Origin: Streptomyces sulphureus DSM 40104
GTDB taxonomy: Bacteria; Actinomycetota; Actinomycetes; Streptomycetales; Streptomycetaceae
Assembly (NCBI RefSeq): GCF_000381025.1
Contig: NZ_KB905825.1
Span: 86,643 to 150,642 of the forward strand
Length of the DNA stretch: 64,000 nucleotides
Direction of reading: 5' to 3'
A model generated the notes under the pieces. That model saw only the letters and a program-made list of their open reading frames with translations. It made no database searches and had not been told where the DNA came from. This document shows, one piece after another, positions 9,147 through 18,523 of the stretch. The position numbers and the translations under genes are program-made. How positions within the stretch are numbered: the first letter of the stretch is position 1; each line of letters opens with the position of its first letter.

Positions 9147-11078
9147 ATGACCGTCTCCGAGCGCGAAGCCCGTGCCGTCGCCGAGGCAGCCCGCGAACAG
9201 GACTGGCGCAAGCCGAGCTTCGCCAAGGAACTCTTCCTCGGCCGCTTCCGCCTCGACCTGATCCACCCGCACCCCGAGCCGGCCCCCGAGGACGCGGAGC
9301 GCGGCGAGGCGTTCCTCGCCGAGCTGGAGGAGTTCTGCCGCACCGGCATCGACGGCGCGGCCATCGAGCGCGAGGACCGCATCCCCGACGAGGTGATCCG
9401 CAAGCTCAAGGAGATGGGCGCGCTCGGCATGAAGATCGGCCGCGAGTACGGCGGCCTCGGCCTGACCCAGGTCTACTACAACAAGGCGCTCGGCATGCTC
9501 GCCTCCGTGAGCCCGGCCGTCGGCGCGCTGCTCTCGGCGCACCAGTCGATCGGCGTCCCGCAGCCGTTGAAGCTCTTCGGCACGCAGCAGCAGTGCGACG
9601 CCTTCCTGCCCCGCTGCGCGACGACCGACATCTCCGCCTTCCTCCTCACCGAGCCGGACGTCGGCTCGGACCCGGCGCGCCTCGGCGCCACCGCCGTCCC
9701 CGACGGCGACGACTACCTTCTCGACGGCGTGAAGCTGTGGACCACCAACGGCGTCATCGCCGACCTCCTCGTCGTGATGGCGCGCGTCCCCGCCTCCGAC
9801 GGACACGAGGGCGGGATCAGCGCCTTCGTCGTCGAGGGCGACGCGGAGGGCGTCACGGTGGAGAACCGCAACTCCTTCATGGGCTTGCGGGGGTTGGAGA
9901 ACGGGGTCACGCGCTTCCACCGCGTACGCGTGCCCGCTGCCAACCGGATCGGCCCGGAGGGCGCGGGCCTGAAGATCGCGCTCACCACGCTCAACACCGG
10001 CCGCCTCTCCCTCCCCGCGACCTGCGTGGGCGCGGGAAAGTGGGCCCTGAAGATCGCCCGCGAGTGGTCGGCAGAGCGGGTGCAGTGGGGGCGCGAGGTT
10101 GCCAGGCACGAGGCGGTCGGCAGCAAGATCTCCTTCATCGCCGCGACGACCTTCGCGCTGGAGGCCGTCGTCGATCTCGCCTCGCAGATGGCGGACGAGG
10201 AGCGCAACGACATCCGCATCGAGGCGGCCCTGGCGAAGCTCTACGGCAGCGAGATGGCGTGGCGGATCGCGGACGAGCTGGTGCAGGTACGCGGCGGCCG
10301 CGGCTACGAGACGGCCGCGTCGCTCGCGGCGCGCGGCGAACGCGGTGTCCCCGCCGAGCAGTTGCTCCGCGACCTGAGGATCAACCGGATCTTCGAGGGC
10401 TCCACCGAGATCATGCACCTGCTCATCGCGCGGGAGGCCGTCGACGCCCACCTCTCCGTCGCCGGCGACCTCATCGCCCCCGACAGCTCCTTCGCGGACA
10501 AGCGCAAGGCCGCCCTCAGCGCCGGCGCCTTCTACGCCAAGTGGCTCCCGCAACTCGTCGCCGGTCCGGGCCAACGCCCCGGCGGCTTCTCGGAGTTCGG
10601 CAGCCTCGCTCCGCACCTGCGGTACGTCGAGCGCACCTCGCGCAAGCTCGCACGCTCCACCTTCTACGCGATGTCGCGCTGGCAGGGCCGCATGGAGACG
10701 AAGCAGGGGTTCCTCGGCCGCGTCGTCGACATCGGTGCCGAACTCTTCGCGATGAGCGCCGCCTGCGTCCGCGCGGAGAAGCTCTACGCGGACGGCGCGG
10801 CCTCCGGCGACCCGGACGCCGCGGCGCGGGGCCACCACGCCTACCAACTCGCCGACGCCTTCTGCCGCCAGGCACGCATCCGCACCGACGAACTCTTCGG
10901 CCGGCTCTGGACCAACACCGACGACCTCGACGGCGAGGTCGTCTCCCGCGTCCTCGACGGCGCCTACACCTGGTTGGAGAAGGGCGTCGTCGACCCGTCC
11001 TCGGCCGGCCCGTGGATCGCGCCGGCCGAGCCGGGACCGAGCCGCCGCGAGGATGTGCACCGGCGGATCGGGAGCTGA
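9147..11078 (+). CDS. long-chain-type acyl-CoA dehydrogenase
   Basis: 643 residues from ATG 9147, about 250 longer than ordinary acyl-CoA dehydrogenases and close to the VLCAD class in length. Family signatures: FLLTEPDVGSDPARLGA with KLWTTNG (FAD binding), QVRGGRGYET, and the catalytic-base region RIFEGSTEIMHLLIAREAVD with the Glu near residue 417. The extra C-terminal helical domain (from about residue 450) is typical of membrane-associated VLCAD-like enzymes. It should oxidise long-chain acyl-CoA to the 2-enoyl-CoA in fatty-acid breakdown. GAGG ending at 9138 is 8 nt from ATG 9147, so the in-frame GTG 9138 is less likely as the start. Confidence 0.9.
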   Translation: MTVSEREARAVAEAAREQDWRKPSFAKELFLGRFRLDLIHPHPEPAPEDAERGEAFLAELEEFCRTGIDGAAIEREDRIPDEVIRKLKEMGALGMKIGREYGGLGLTQVYYNKALGMLASVSPAVGALLSAHQSIGVPQPLKLFGTQQQCDAFLPRCATTDISAFLLTEPDVGSDPARLGATAVPDGDDYLLDGVKLWTTNGVIADLLVVMARVPASDGHEGGISAFVVEGDAEGVTVENRNSFMGLRGLENGVTRFHRVRVPAANRIGPEGAGLKIALTTLNTGRLSLPATCVGAGKWALKIAREWSAERVQWGREVARHEAVGSKISFIAATTFALEAVVDLASQMADEERNDIRIEAALAKLYGSEMAWRIADELVQVRGGRGYETAASLAARGERGVPAEQLLRDLRINRIFEGSTEIMHLLIAREAVDAHLSVAGDLIAPDSSFADKRKAALSAGAFYAKWLPQLVAGPGQRPGGFSEFGSLAPHLRYVERTSRKLARSTFYAMSRWQGRMETKQGFLGRVVDIGAELFAMSAACVRAEKLYADGAASGDPDAAARGHHAYQLADAFCRQARIRTDELFGRLWTNTDDLDGEVVSRVLDGAYTWLEKGVVDPSSAGPWIAPAEPGPSRREDVHRRIGS

Positions 11079-11143
11079 CCAGGCACGCGCGCCGACCCGT
11101 GCCGAATGCGGGCACCGGGCGACTCCCGCCGGCGGGCAGCCCT

Positions 11144-11149
11144 CACAAT
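11144..11149 (+). promoter_or_regulatory. candidate -10 box for a leaderless dxr transcript
   Basis: CACAAT ends 6 nt before the dxr ATG and no Shine-Dalgarno sequence is present. Transcription would then start on the ATG itself. No clear -35 is seen, so this is an inference from spacing. Confidence 0.4.
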
Positions 11150-11155
11150 AGATGC

Positions 11156-12427
11156 ATGACCCATAGCCCAGCAGCGCCGCTCGCCGACCCGCACCAGCGC
11201 TACCCGACGGCGGCCGTCCCCGAGGGCCCCCGCGACGTGGTGATCCTCGGCTCCACCGGCTCCATCGGTACCCAGGCCGTCGACGTGGTCCTTGCCAACC
11301 CGGACCGCTTCCGGGTGACCGCCCTCTCGGCCGCGGGCGGCAGGGTGGAGCTGCTGGCCGGTCAGGCGCACCGGCTCCAGGTCAGGGCCGTCGCCGTCGC
11401 CAGGGAGGAGAAGGCCGCCGAGGTGCGGGAGGCGCTGCGCGCCCAGTACGGTCCGGGCGAGCCGATCCCCGAGGTGCTCGCGGGGCCCGACGCCGCCACC
11501 GCACTCGCCAAGTCCCCCTGCCACACGGTCCTCAACGGCATCACCGGGTCGATCGGCCTCGCCCCGACGCTCGCCGCGCTCGAGGCCGGCCGGGTCCTCG
11601 CGCTCGCCAACAAGGAGTCGCTCATCGTCGGCGGTCCGCTCGTGGCGGCCCGCGCCGAACCCGGGCAGATCGTGCCCGTCGACTCGGAGCACTCCGCTCT
11701 CTTCCAGGCGCTCCTCGGCGGCGAGCGTCGCGAGGTCCGCAAGCTCCTCGTCACCGCCTCGGGCGGCCCGTTCCGCGGGCGCACCCGCGCCGAACTCGCC
11801 GAGGTGACACCGCAGGACGCGCTCTCCCACCCGACCTGGGAGATGGGCCCGGTGATCACCGTCAACTCGGCGACACTCGTCAACAAGGGCCTCGAAGTGA
11901 TCGAGGCGCACCTCCTGTACGACATCCCGTTCGACCGCATCCAGGTCGTCGTCCATCCTCAGTCGGCCGTCCACTCGATGGTGGAGTTCACCGACGGCTC
12001 GACGCTCGCGCAGTGCGGCCCTCCCGACATGCGCCTCCCGATCGCGCTCGGCCTCGGCTGGCCCGAGCGCGTCCCGGACACGGGACCGGTCTTCGACTGG
12101 ACCAAGGCGATGAGCTGGGACTTCCACCCGCTCGACGAGGCAGCGTTCCCCTCGGTCGCGCTCGCGGCCCGCGTCGGGGAGCTCGGCGGCACCGCGCCCG
12201 CCGTCTACAACGCGGCCAACGAGGAGTGCGTGGAGGCGTTTCTCGGCGGAAGGCTGCCCTTCACGGGGATTGTGGATACGGTCGCGGCAGTGGTCGAGGA
12301 GCACGTAGCGAAACCGGATGCCGCCACGGGAACCGAGCTGACGCTCGACGGTGTCCTCGGCGCCGAGGACTGGGCGCGTGCCCGTGCTCGCGAGTTGGCC
12401 GCGTCGCAGGTGGAGGCCCGCGTATGA
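11156..12427 (+). CDS. dxr: 1-deoxy-D-xylulose 5-phosphate reductoisomerase
   Basis: 423 residues. The N-terminal NADPH-binding loop LGSTGSIGT is at about 31-39. NGITGSIGLAPTL, LANKESLIVGG and the metal/substrate site VDSEHSALFQ (Asp176, Glu178) follow, then ASGGPFRG, HPTWEMG and NKGLEVIEAH. It converts DXP to MEP using NADPH, the first committed step of the MEP isoprenoid pathway. A later pathway enzyme, IspG, is two genes downstream. The ATG overlaps no upstream gene and lacks a ribosome site, suggesting a leaderless mRNA. Its stop overlaps the next start by 4 nt (ATGA), so the two are translationally coupled. Confidence 0.96.
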   Translation: MTHSPAAPLADPHQRYPTAAVPEGPRDVVILGSTGSIGTQAVDVVLANPDRFRVTALSAAGGRVELLAGQAHRLQVRAVAVAREEKAAEVREALRAQYGPGEPIPEVLAGPDAATALAKSPCHTVLNGITGSIGLAPTLAALEAGRVLALANKESLIVGGPLVAARAEPGQIVPVDSEHSALFQALLGGERREVRKLLVTASGGPFRGRTRAELAEVTPQDALSHPTWEMGPVITVNSATLVNKGLEVIEAHLLYDIPFDRIQVVVHPQSAVHSMVEFTDGSTLAQCGPPDMRLPIALGLGWPERVPDTGPVFDWTKAMSWDFHPLDEAAFPSVALAARVGELGGTAPAVYNAANEECVEAFLGGRLPFTGIVDTVAAVVEEHVAKPDAATGTELTLDGVLGAEDWARARARELAASQVEARV

Positions 12428-13728
12428 CGACGTTCATGACGGTACTGGGGATAGTCGTCTTCGTCGTCGGCCTGCTCTTCTCCATCGCATGGCACGAGTT
12501 CGGCCACTTCAGCACGGCCAAGATGTTCGGTGTCAGAGTGCCGCAGTTCATGGTCGGCTTCGGTCCGACGCTGTGGTCGAAGACGAAGGGCGAGACCGAG
12601 TACGGCATCAAGGCGATCCCGCTCGGCGGCTACATCCGCATGATCGGCATGTTCCCGCCCGGCGACGACGGCAAGGTCAGGCAGCGCTCGACGTCGCCTT
12701 TCCGCGGCATGATCGAGGACGCGCGCGCCGCCGCGTACGAGGAGCTCCAGCCGGGCGACGAGAAGCGGATGCTCTACACACGGCGGCCGTGGAAGCGGTT
12801 CATCGTGATGTTCGCGGGACCCTTCATGAACCTCGTACTCGCCGTCGTCGTCTTCGTGACGGTGCTGATGACCTTCGGCATCAACACCCAGACCACCAGC
12901 GTCTCGACGGTCTCCGAGTGCGTGATCCCGGCGTCCGCGCAGTCCGACAAGTGCCACGGGGGCGCGCCCGCCTCGCCGGCGAAGGCCGCCGGCCTCCAGC
13001 CGGGCGACAAGATCGTCGGCTTCGACGGGCGCAAGGTCGAGGAGTGGGACGACCTCCAGCAGAGCATCAGGGAGACCACGGGCCCCGCCACCCTCACCGT
13101 CGAACGCGACGGGGCGCGCAAGACGCTCCAGGCCGACCTGATCGAGAACAAGGTCGCCAAGTCCGACGGCCGCGGCGGCTACGTCCCCGACGAGTACGTC
13201 ACGGCGGGCTTCCTCGGGTTCACGCCGGCGAGCGGCGTGGTGCAGCAGTCCTTCCCGCAGGCCGTCGACCGCATGGGGGACATGGTCGAGTCGGGCGTCC
13301 ACGCGCTCGTCGCGCTTCCGGGCAAGGTGCCCGACCTGTGGAACGCGGCCTTCGACGGAGCCGAGCGCAAACAGGACTCCCCGATGGGCGTGGTCGGCGC
13401 GGCACGCGTCGGCGGTGAGGTCTTCTCGCTAGACATCCCGCCGAGCCAGCGTGTGGCGACGATGCTGCTCCTCGTCGCGGGGTTCAACCTCTCGCTCTTC
13501 CTCTTCAACCTGCTGCCGCTGCTCCCGCTCGACGGCGGGCACATGGCGGGCGCCGTCTGGGAGTCGCTCCGACGCGGCTTCGCCAAGGTGTTCCGACGCC
13601 CGGACCCGGGCCCTTTCGACGTCGCCAAGCTGATGCCGATCGCGTACGTCGTCGCCGGCGTCTTCATCTGCTTCACGCTGTTGGTGCTCGTCGCCGACGT
13701 CGTGAATCCGGTACGGCTGACGGGCTGA
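12424..13728 (+). CDS. rseP: site-2-type zinc metalloprotease (RseP/RIP family)
   Basis: 434 residues. The first membrane helix carries HEFGH (His24, Glu25, His28), the zinc-binding catalytic motif. GGYIRMIGM follows. A periplasmic-type PDZ domain lies around residues 185-260 (AAGLQPGDKIVGFDGRKV). The last helices contain LLPLDGGHMAG with the third zinc ligand Asp370. Such proteases cut within the membrane, typically anti-sigma factors, to release stress sigma factors; the substrate here is not shown. It overlaps dxr by 4 nt and is followed 196 nt later by ispG, a conserved actinobacterial arrangement. Confidence 0.94.
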   Translation: MTTFMTVLGIVVFVVGLLFSIAWHEFGHFSTAKMFGVRVPQFMVGFGPTLWSKTKGETEYGIKAIPLGGYIRMIGMFPPGDDGKVRQRSTSPFRGMIEDARAAAYEELQPGDEKRMLYTRRPWKRFIVMFAGPFMNLVLAVVVFVTVLMTFGINTQTTSVSTVSECVIPASAQSDKCHGGAPASPAKAAGLQPGDKIVGFDGRKVEEWDDLQQSIRETTGPATLTVERDGARKTLQADLIENKVAKSDGRGGYVPDEYVTAGFLGFTPASGVVQQSFPQAVDRMGDMVESGVHALVALPGKVPDLWNAAFDGAERKQDSPMGVVGAARVGGEVFSLDIPPSQRVATMLLLVAGFNLSLFLFNLLPLLPLDGGHMAGAVWESLRRGFAKVFRRPDPGPFDVAKLMPIAYVVAGVFICFTLLVLVADVVNPVRLTG

Positions 13729-13924
13729 TGGCGTCCGCGTATCAGCCGGCAGCGGGCCCCGCTGCCGCGGATCGGCCCCGACCTGCGGGTCCGGTCCGCG
13801 GCACAGGGGTGATCGGGCGGTGTCCCGGAGAGCGATGTGCTCCCGGAGGGTTGGGTGCCGTAATCTCAGGGAACGGAGCCCGTCGATCCCGGGCCATGAT
13901 CCACAGTTGGGGTTGCACGCGAAG

Positions 13925-15082
13925 ATGACAGCGATTTCGCTCGGAATGCCGGATGTGCCCGTCAAGCTCGCCGAGCGCAGGCGGAGCAGGAAGATCCACG
14001 TGGGCCCGGTCGCGGTCGGCGGTGACGCACCCGTCTCCGTGCAGTCGATGACCACCACCAAGACGTCGGACATCGGCGCCACCCTCCAGCAGATCGCGGA
14101 GCTCACCGCCTCCGGCTGCCAGATCGTCCGCGTCGCCTGCCCGACGCAGGACGACGCAGAAGCGCTCCCCACGATCGCGCGCAAGTCGCAGATCCCGGTG
14201 ATCGCCGACATCCACTTCCAGCCGAAGTACGTCTTCCAGGCGATCGACGCCGGCTGCGCCGCGGTCCGGGTCAACCCGGGCAACATCAAGCAGTTCGACG
14301 ACAAGGTCAAGGAGATCGCGGACGCCGCCAACGCGGCCCGCACCCCGATCCGCATCGGCGTCAACGCCGGCTCCCTCGACAAGCGGCTGCTCGAGAAGTA
14401 CGGCAAGGCGACCCCCGAGGCGCTCGCCGAGTCCGCGCTCTGGGAGTGCTCGCTCTTCGAGGAGCACGGCTTCCAGGACCTCAAGATCTCGGTCAAGCAC
14501 AACGACCCCGTCGTGATGGTCAACGCCTACCGGCTCCTCGCCCAGCAGTGCGACTACCCGCTCCACCTCGGCGTCACCGAGGCGGGCCCCGCGTTCCAGG
14601 GCACCATCAAGTCCTCGGTCGCCTTCGGCGCCCTGCTCAGCGAGGGCATCGGCGACACCATCCGCGTCTCGCTCTCGGCCCCGCCGGTGGAGGAGGTCAA
14701 GGTCGGCACCCAGATCCTGGAGTCGCTCGGCCTCCGGCAGCGTGGCCTGGAGATCGTCTCCTGCCCCTCGTGCGGTCGCGCCCAGGTCGATGTCTACAAG
14801 CTCGCCGACGAGGTGACCGCCGGACTCGACGGCATGGACGTCCCGCTCCGCGTCGCCGTGATGGGCTGTGTCGTCAACGGCCCGGGCGAAGCCCGCGAGG
14901 CTGACCTCGGCGTCGCCTCCGGCAACGGCAAGGGGCAGATCTTCGTCAAGGGCGAGGTGATCAGGACCGTCCCCGAGGCGAAGATCGTCGAGACGCTCAT
15001 CGACGAGGCCCAGAAGCTCGCGGAGCAGATGGAGAAGGACGGTGTCGCCTCCGGCGAGCCGCAGGTCGCCGTCGGCGGCTGA
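13925..15082 (+). CDS. ispG: 4-hydroxy-3-methylbut-2-enyl diphosphate synthase (IspG/GcpE)
   Basis: 385 residues. VQSMTTTKTSD starts the TIM-barrel and HFQPKY lies inside it. The C-terminal iron-sulfur domain has CPSCGR (Cys280, Cys283) and MGCVVNGPGEA (Cys315, Glu322), the expected three cysteines and glutamate that hold the 4Fe-4S cluster. The enzyme reductively converts MEcPP to HMBPP, the penultimate MEP-pathway step. ATG 13925 is preceded only by a weak GCGAAG. The short, single-module form is the normal bacterial type. Confidence 0.96.
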   Translation: MTAISLGMPDVPVKLAERRRSRKIHVGPVAVGGDAPVSVQSMTTTKTSDIGATLQQIAELTASGCQIVRVACPTQDDAEALPTIARKSQIPVIADIHFQPKYVFQAIDAGCAAVRVNPGNIKQFDDKVKEIADAANAARTPIRIGVNAGSLDKRLLEKYGKATPEALAESALWECSLFEEHGFQDLKISVKHNDPVVMVNAYRLLAQQCDYPLHLGVTEAGPAFQGTIKSSVAFGALLSEGIGDTIRVSLSAPPVEEVKVGTQILESLGLRQRGLEIVSCPSCGRAQVDVYKLADEVTAGLDGMDVPLRVAVMGCVVNGPGEAREADLGVASGNGKGQIFVKGEVIRTVPEAKIVETLIDEAQKLAEQMEKDGVASGEPQVAVGG

Positions 15083-15185
15083 GCCTGCTTCCCCGCCGGC
15101 TGCCGTTCCGCGCCCCGGCGCCCCGCCCGTCCACGCGGAGGTGCGTGAAAGTGTCCGCCGCCATCCGGCGGGACGGGACAGGCCC

Positions 15186-16031
15186 GTGCTGACCACCCCG
15201 TCCGTCCGGCCGGTCGACCCCGCCGAACTCGACGACGTCCTGCGGGTGCTGCGGCGCGAGCCCGTCAACAACACCTTCATCACCGCACGGGTCGAGACCG
15301 CGGGCCTCGACCCGTGGCGGCTCGGCGGTGAGATGTGGGGCTGGTACAGCGCCGGACGGCTCGCGTCGCTCTGCTACGCGGGGGCCAACCTCGTCCCGCT
15401 CTGCGCGGAGCCCGAAGCGGTGCGCGCGTTCGCGGAGCGGGCGCTGCGGCAGGGGCGGCGCTGCTCGTCGATCGTCGGTCCGGCGGAGGAGACAGCCCTG
15501 CTCTGGTCGTACCTGGAGCCCCACTGGGGCCCTGCGCGCGAGGTGCGCGCGTGGCAGCCGCTGATGACGACCGAGCGGGAATCCGCCGCCGTGCCCCCCG
15601 ATCCGCAGGTACGCCGCGTGCGGAGGGACGAGGTCGAGCGCGTCCTCCCGGCCTGCGTGTCGATGTTCACCGAGGAGGTCGGCGTCTCGCCGCTCGCAGG
15701 TGACGGCGGGCTGCTCTACCAGGCGCGCGTCGCCGAACTCGTCGGCGCCGGACGGTCGTTCGCGCGGTTCGAGGACGGGCGGGTGGTCTTCAAGGCCGAG
15801 ATCGGTGCCGCCACCCCGGCCGCCTGCCAGATCCAGGGCGTGTGGGTCGCACCCGAGCGGCGCGGCGAGGGGTTCTCGGAGCCGGGCATGGCCGCCGTGC
15901 TCAGGTACGCGCTCCGCGAGGTCTCGCCGGTCGTCAGCCTCTACGTCAACGACTTCAACACGGCCGCCCGCGCCTCCTACCACCGCGTCGGCTTCCGCGA
16001 GGTCGGTGCCTTCATGAGCGTGCTCTTCTGA
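15186..16031 (+). CDS. GNAT-family acetyltransferase with extra N-terminal GNAT-like domain
   Basis: 281 residues from GTG 15186. The N-terminal part (VRRVLRREPVN-type region, then AGANLVPLC) looks like the DUF4081 GNAT-like domain common in actinobacteria. The C-terminal part has the acetyl-CoA loop QIQGVWVAPERRGEG and SLYVNDFNTAARASYHRVGF, a typical GNAT finish. It should transfer an acetyl group from acetyl-CoA to an unknown amine or protein. GTG 15141 is in frame upstream, but the family-like start is at 15186. It follows ispG by about 100 nt. Confidence 0.8.
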   Translation: MLTTPSVRPVDPAELDDVLRVLRREPVNNTFITARVETAGLDPWRLGGEMWGWYSAGRLASLCYAGANLVPLCAEPEAVRAFAERALRQGRRCSSIVGPAEETALLWSYLEPHWGPAREVRAWQPLMTTERESAAVPPDPQVRRVRRDEVERVLPACVSMFTEEVGVSPLAGDGGLLYQARVAELVGAGRSFARFEDGRVVFKAEIGAATPAACQIQGVWVAPERRGEGFSEPGMAAVLRYALREVSPVVSLYVNDFNTAARASYHRVGFREVGAFMSVLF

Positions 16032-16084
16032 CGGGCTGCGCAGGCTGCTCCGCGCACATCGTCGCGGTGTGCCCGGCGAGCAAG

Positions 16085-16090
16085 TAGCCT
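16085..16090 (+). promoter_or_regulatory. -10 box TAGCCT for a leaderless GNAT transcript
   Basis: TAGCCT is separated by 6 nt from ATG 16097 and no ribosome-binding site exists, so the predicted transcription start coincides with the start codon. Confidence 0.45.
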
Positions 16091-16096
16091 CCGCCC

Positions 16097-16669
16097 ATGC
16101 TGCATTCCTCGCAGGGACGGCTCCCCGAACCGCCGGAGGCGACCGTCGGACCCGTCGACCTCGCCGCCCGGGTGGACGACGCACTCGCGGTGCAGGCGCT
16201 CGCCTTCGGCCTCAGCGAGGACGAGATCGGCATCCGCCGCCACGTCATGCTGCGCCACGCGGCGCTGCGGCACACCCGCGCGCTGGGCGTCACGACTCCG
16301 GAGGGGCGCCTCGTCGGCTTCGTCTACGGGATGCCCAACGACCGCACCCAGTGGTGGTCGACGGTGGTCCACCCGTACCTGCGCGAGGACGGCGTCGACC
16401 ACTGGCTCAGCGGCTCCTTCGTCATCACCGAGCTCCACGTCCACCCGCGGTGGCAGCAACTCGGCCTCGGGCGGCGGCTGATCACCGGGATCACCGACAC
16501 CGCGACAGAGGAGCGCTCGCTCCTCTCCGCCATCGACACCGACAGCCCCGCGCGCCGCCTCTACCACCACCTCGGCTACCGGGACCTCGCGCGCCGCGTG
16601 ATCTTCCCGGGCGCCGCGAGCCCGTACGCGGTGATGGGCGCCCAACTGCCGCTCGCCGGGCCGAGGTAG
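16097..16669 (+). CDS. GNAT-family N-acetyltransferase
   Basis: 190 residues in a single GNAT fold. ITELHVHPRWQQLGLGRRLI is the beta4-alpha3 acetyl-CoA binding region, with the Q/RxxGxG/A pattern read as QQLGLG. The C-terminal SPARRLYHHLGYRDL is the usual closing strand. VYGMPNDRTQWWSTVV precedes it. Substrate unknown. It is a separate gene from the preceding GNAT (65-nt gap) and is likely transcribed from its own start because a -10-like box abuts the ATG. Confidence 0.82.
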   Translation: MLHSSQGRLPEPPEATVGPVDLAARVDDALAVQALAFGLSEDEIGIRRHVMLRHAALRHTRALGVTTPEGRLVGFVYGMPNDRTQWWSTVVHPYLREDGVDHWLSGSFVITELHVHPRWQQLGLGRRLITGITDTATEERSLLSAIDTDSPARRLYHHLGYRDLARRVIFPGAASPYAVMGAQLPLAGPR

Positions 16670-16756
16670 CCGTACTCCCCGCATCTCATTTCCGTGCGGT
16701 CACCCCCTGCCGATAAGCTCGCATCCGTTACCCGTACGGCCCGAGCAGGAGTACCC

Positions 16757-18472
16757 ATGGCAGCCCGTGTCCAGCGTTTGTCCCGGTCGATGCTGAAGAC
16801 GCTCCGGGACGACCCGGCGGACGCCGAGACGCTGAGCCACAAGCTGCTCGTCCGCGCCGGCTACGTCCGCCGCACCGCCGCCGGCATCTGGAGCTGGCTG
16901 CCGCTCGGCAAGCAGGTCCTGGAGAACGTCACCCGCGTCGTGCGCGAGGAGATGGACGCGATCGGCGCCCAGGAGGTGCTTCTCCCCGCCCTGCTGCCCA
17001 AGGAGCCCTACGAGACGACGGGCAGGTACGAGGAGTACGGCGACCTCCTCTTCCGTCTCCGGGACCGCAAGGGAGGCGAGTACCTCCTCGGCCCGACGCA
17101 CGAGGAGATCTTCGCGCTGATGGTGAAGGACCAGTGCACGTCCTACAAGGACCTGCCGGTGATCCTCTACCAGATCCAGACCAAGTACAGGGACGAGGCC
17201 CGCCCCCGCTCCGGCATCCTGCGCGGCCGCGAGTTCACGATGAAGGACGCCTACTCCTTCGACACCTCCGACGAGGGGCTCGCCGAGGCGTACGCGCTCC
17301 ACCGCGAGGCGTACATCCGGATCTTCGAGCGGCTCGGCATGGACTTCCGGATCGTCTCCGCCGTCTCGGGCGCCATGGGCGGCTCCGCCTCGGAGGAGTT
17401 CCTCGCGCCCGCCGCCGCCGGCGAGGACACCTTCGCCCAGTGCCCGCACTGCGGCTTCGCCGCCAACACCGAGGCCGTCACGACCGCCGTCGAGGCCGGC
17501 TCCGTCGACGGCCTTCCGCAGCCGGAGGAGCTCGACACCCCGGACACCCCCACGATCGAGACGCTCGCCGCCCACCTCGGCGTCCCCGCCTCGGCCACGC
17601 TGAAGAACCTCCTCGTGAAGGTCGACGGCGAGATCACCGCCGTCGGCGTCCCCGGCGACCGCGAGGTCGACATGGGCAAGCTGGAGGAGCAACTCGCCCC
17701 GGCCGTCGTCGAACTCGTCACGGCCGAGGACTTCGCCGAGCGCCCCGACCTCGTCCGCGGCTACGTCGGCCCGCAGGGCGGCATGGCGGGCAAGGCGTTC
17801 CCGTACCTCGCCGACCCGCGCGTCGCCGTCGGCACCTCCTGGGTGACGGGCGCCAACAAGGAGGGCAAGCACGCCCGCAACGTCGTCGCCGGCCGGGACT
17901 TCGAGGTCGACCGCTACCTCGACGTCGTGGTGGTCGAGCCGGGCGACCCCTGCCCCAGGTGCGGGCACGGCATCGAGCTCGACCGTGCCATCGAGATCGG
18001 CCACATCTTCCAGCTCGGCCGCAAGTACACGGACGCCTTCGAGCTGGACGTCCTCGGCCAGGACGGCAAGCCGGTCCGCCTCACCATGGGTTCCTACGGC
18101 ATCGGCGTGTCCCGCGCCGTCGCCGCGCTCGCCGAGCAGACGGCCGACGCGCAGGGCCTCTGCTGGCCCCGCGAGATCGCCCCGGCCGACGTCCACGTCG
18201 TCGCCGCGGGGAAGGCGAAGCAGACGGAGGTCGCGTTGGAGATCGCCGAGCGGCTGGGGGAGGCAGGCGTCCGGGTCCTCGTCGACGACCGGGCAGGCGT
18301 CTCGCCCGGAGTGAAGTTCACCGACGCCGAGTTGATCGGCGTGCCGACGATCCTCGTCGCCGGCCGCGGCGTCAAGGACGGCCTCGTCGAGCTGAAGGAC
18401 CGGCGCACGGGCGAGCGCGAGGAGCTGCCCTACGACGAGGCGGTGTCGCGCCTCCGCGCACTGGTCCCCTGA
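16757..18472 (+). CDS. proS: prolyl-tRNA synthetase, bacterial type
   Basis: 571 residues, the size of bacterial-type ProRS with the inserted editing domain. Class-II motif 1 (KQVLENVTRVVREEM), motif 2 (KYRDEARPRSGILRGREFTMKDAYSF region) and motif 3 (TMGSYGIGVSRAVAAL) are clear. The INS editing domain, which removes misacylated alanine, spans about residues 225-390. The C-terminal anticodon-binding domain starts near 480 (DVHVVAAGKAKQ). It attaches proline to tRNA-Pro. ATG 16757 has AGGAG 6 nt upstream. Confidence 0.97.
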   Translation: MAARVQRLSRSMLKTLRDDPADAETLSHKLLVRAGYVRRTAAGIWSWLPLGKQVLENVTRVVREEMDAIGAQEVLLPALLPKEPYETTGRYEEYGDLLFRLRDRKGGEYLLGPTHEEIFALMVKDQCTSYKDLPVILYQIQTKYRDEARPRSGILRGREFTMKDAYSFDTSDEGLAEAYALHREAYIRIFERLGMDFRIVSAVSGAMGGSASEEFLAPAAAGEDTFAQCPHCGFAANTEAVTTAVEAGSVDGLPQPEELDTPDTPTIETLAAHLGVPASATLKNLLVKVDGEITAVGVPGDREVDMGKLEEQLAPAVVELVTAEDFAERPDLVRGYVGPQGGMAGKAFPYLADPRVAVGTSWVTGANKEGKHARNVVAGRDFEVDRYLDVVVVEPGDPCPRCGHGIELDRAIEIGHIFQLGRKYTDAFELDVLGQDGKPVRLTMGSYGIGVSRAVAALAEQTADAQGLCWPREIAPADVHVVAAGKAKQTEVALEIAERLGEAGVRVLVDDRAGVSPGVKFTDAELIGVPTILVAGRGVKDGLVELKDRRTGEREELPYDEAVSRLRALVP

Positions 18473-18477
18473 CCCTC

Positions 18478-18523
18478 CGGGGTCGGCTCCCGGACCCCGT
18501 ACGGCCGTCGGTCCGGGGGACCG
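18478..18523. terminator. two small hairpins between converging genes
   Basis: CGGGGTC (18478-18484) pairs with GACCCCG (18493-18499), and CGGTCC (18509-18514) with GGACCG (18518-18523). They fill the 50-nt space between proS and the converging phosphotransferase gene and probably act as a two-way terminator. Confidence 0.5.
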
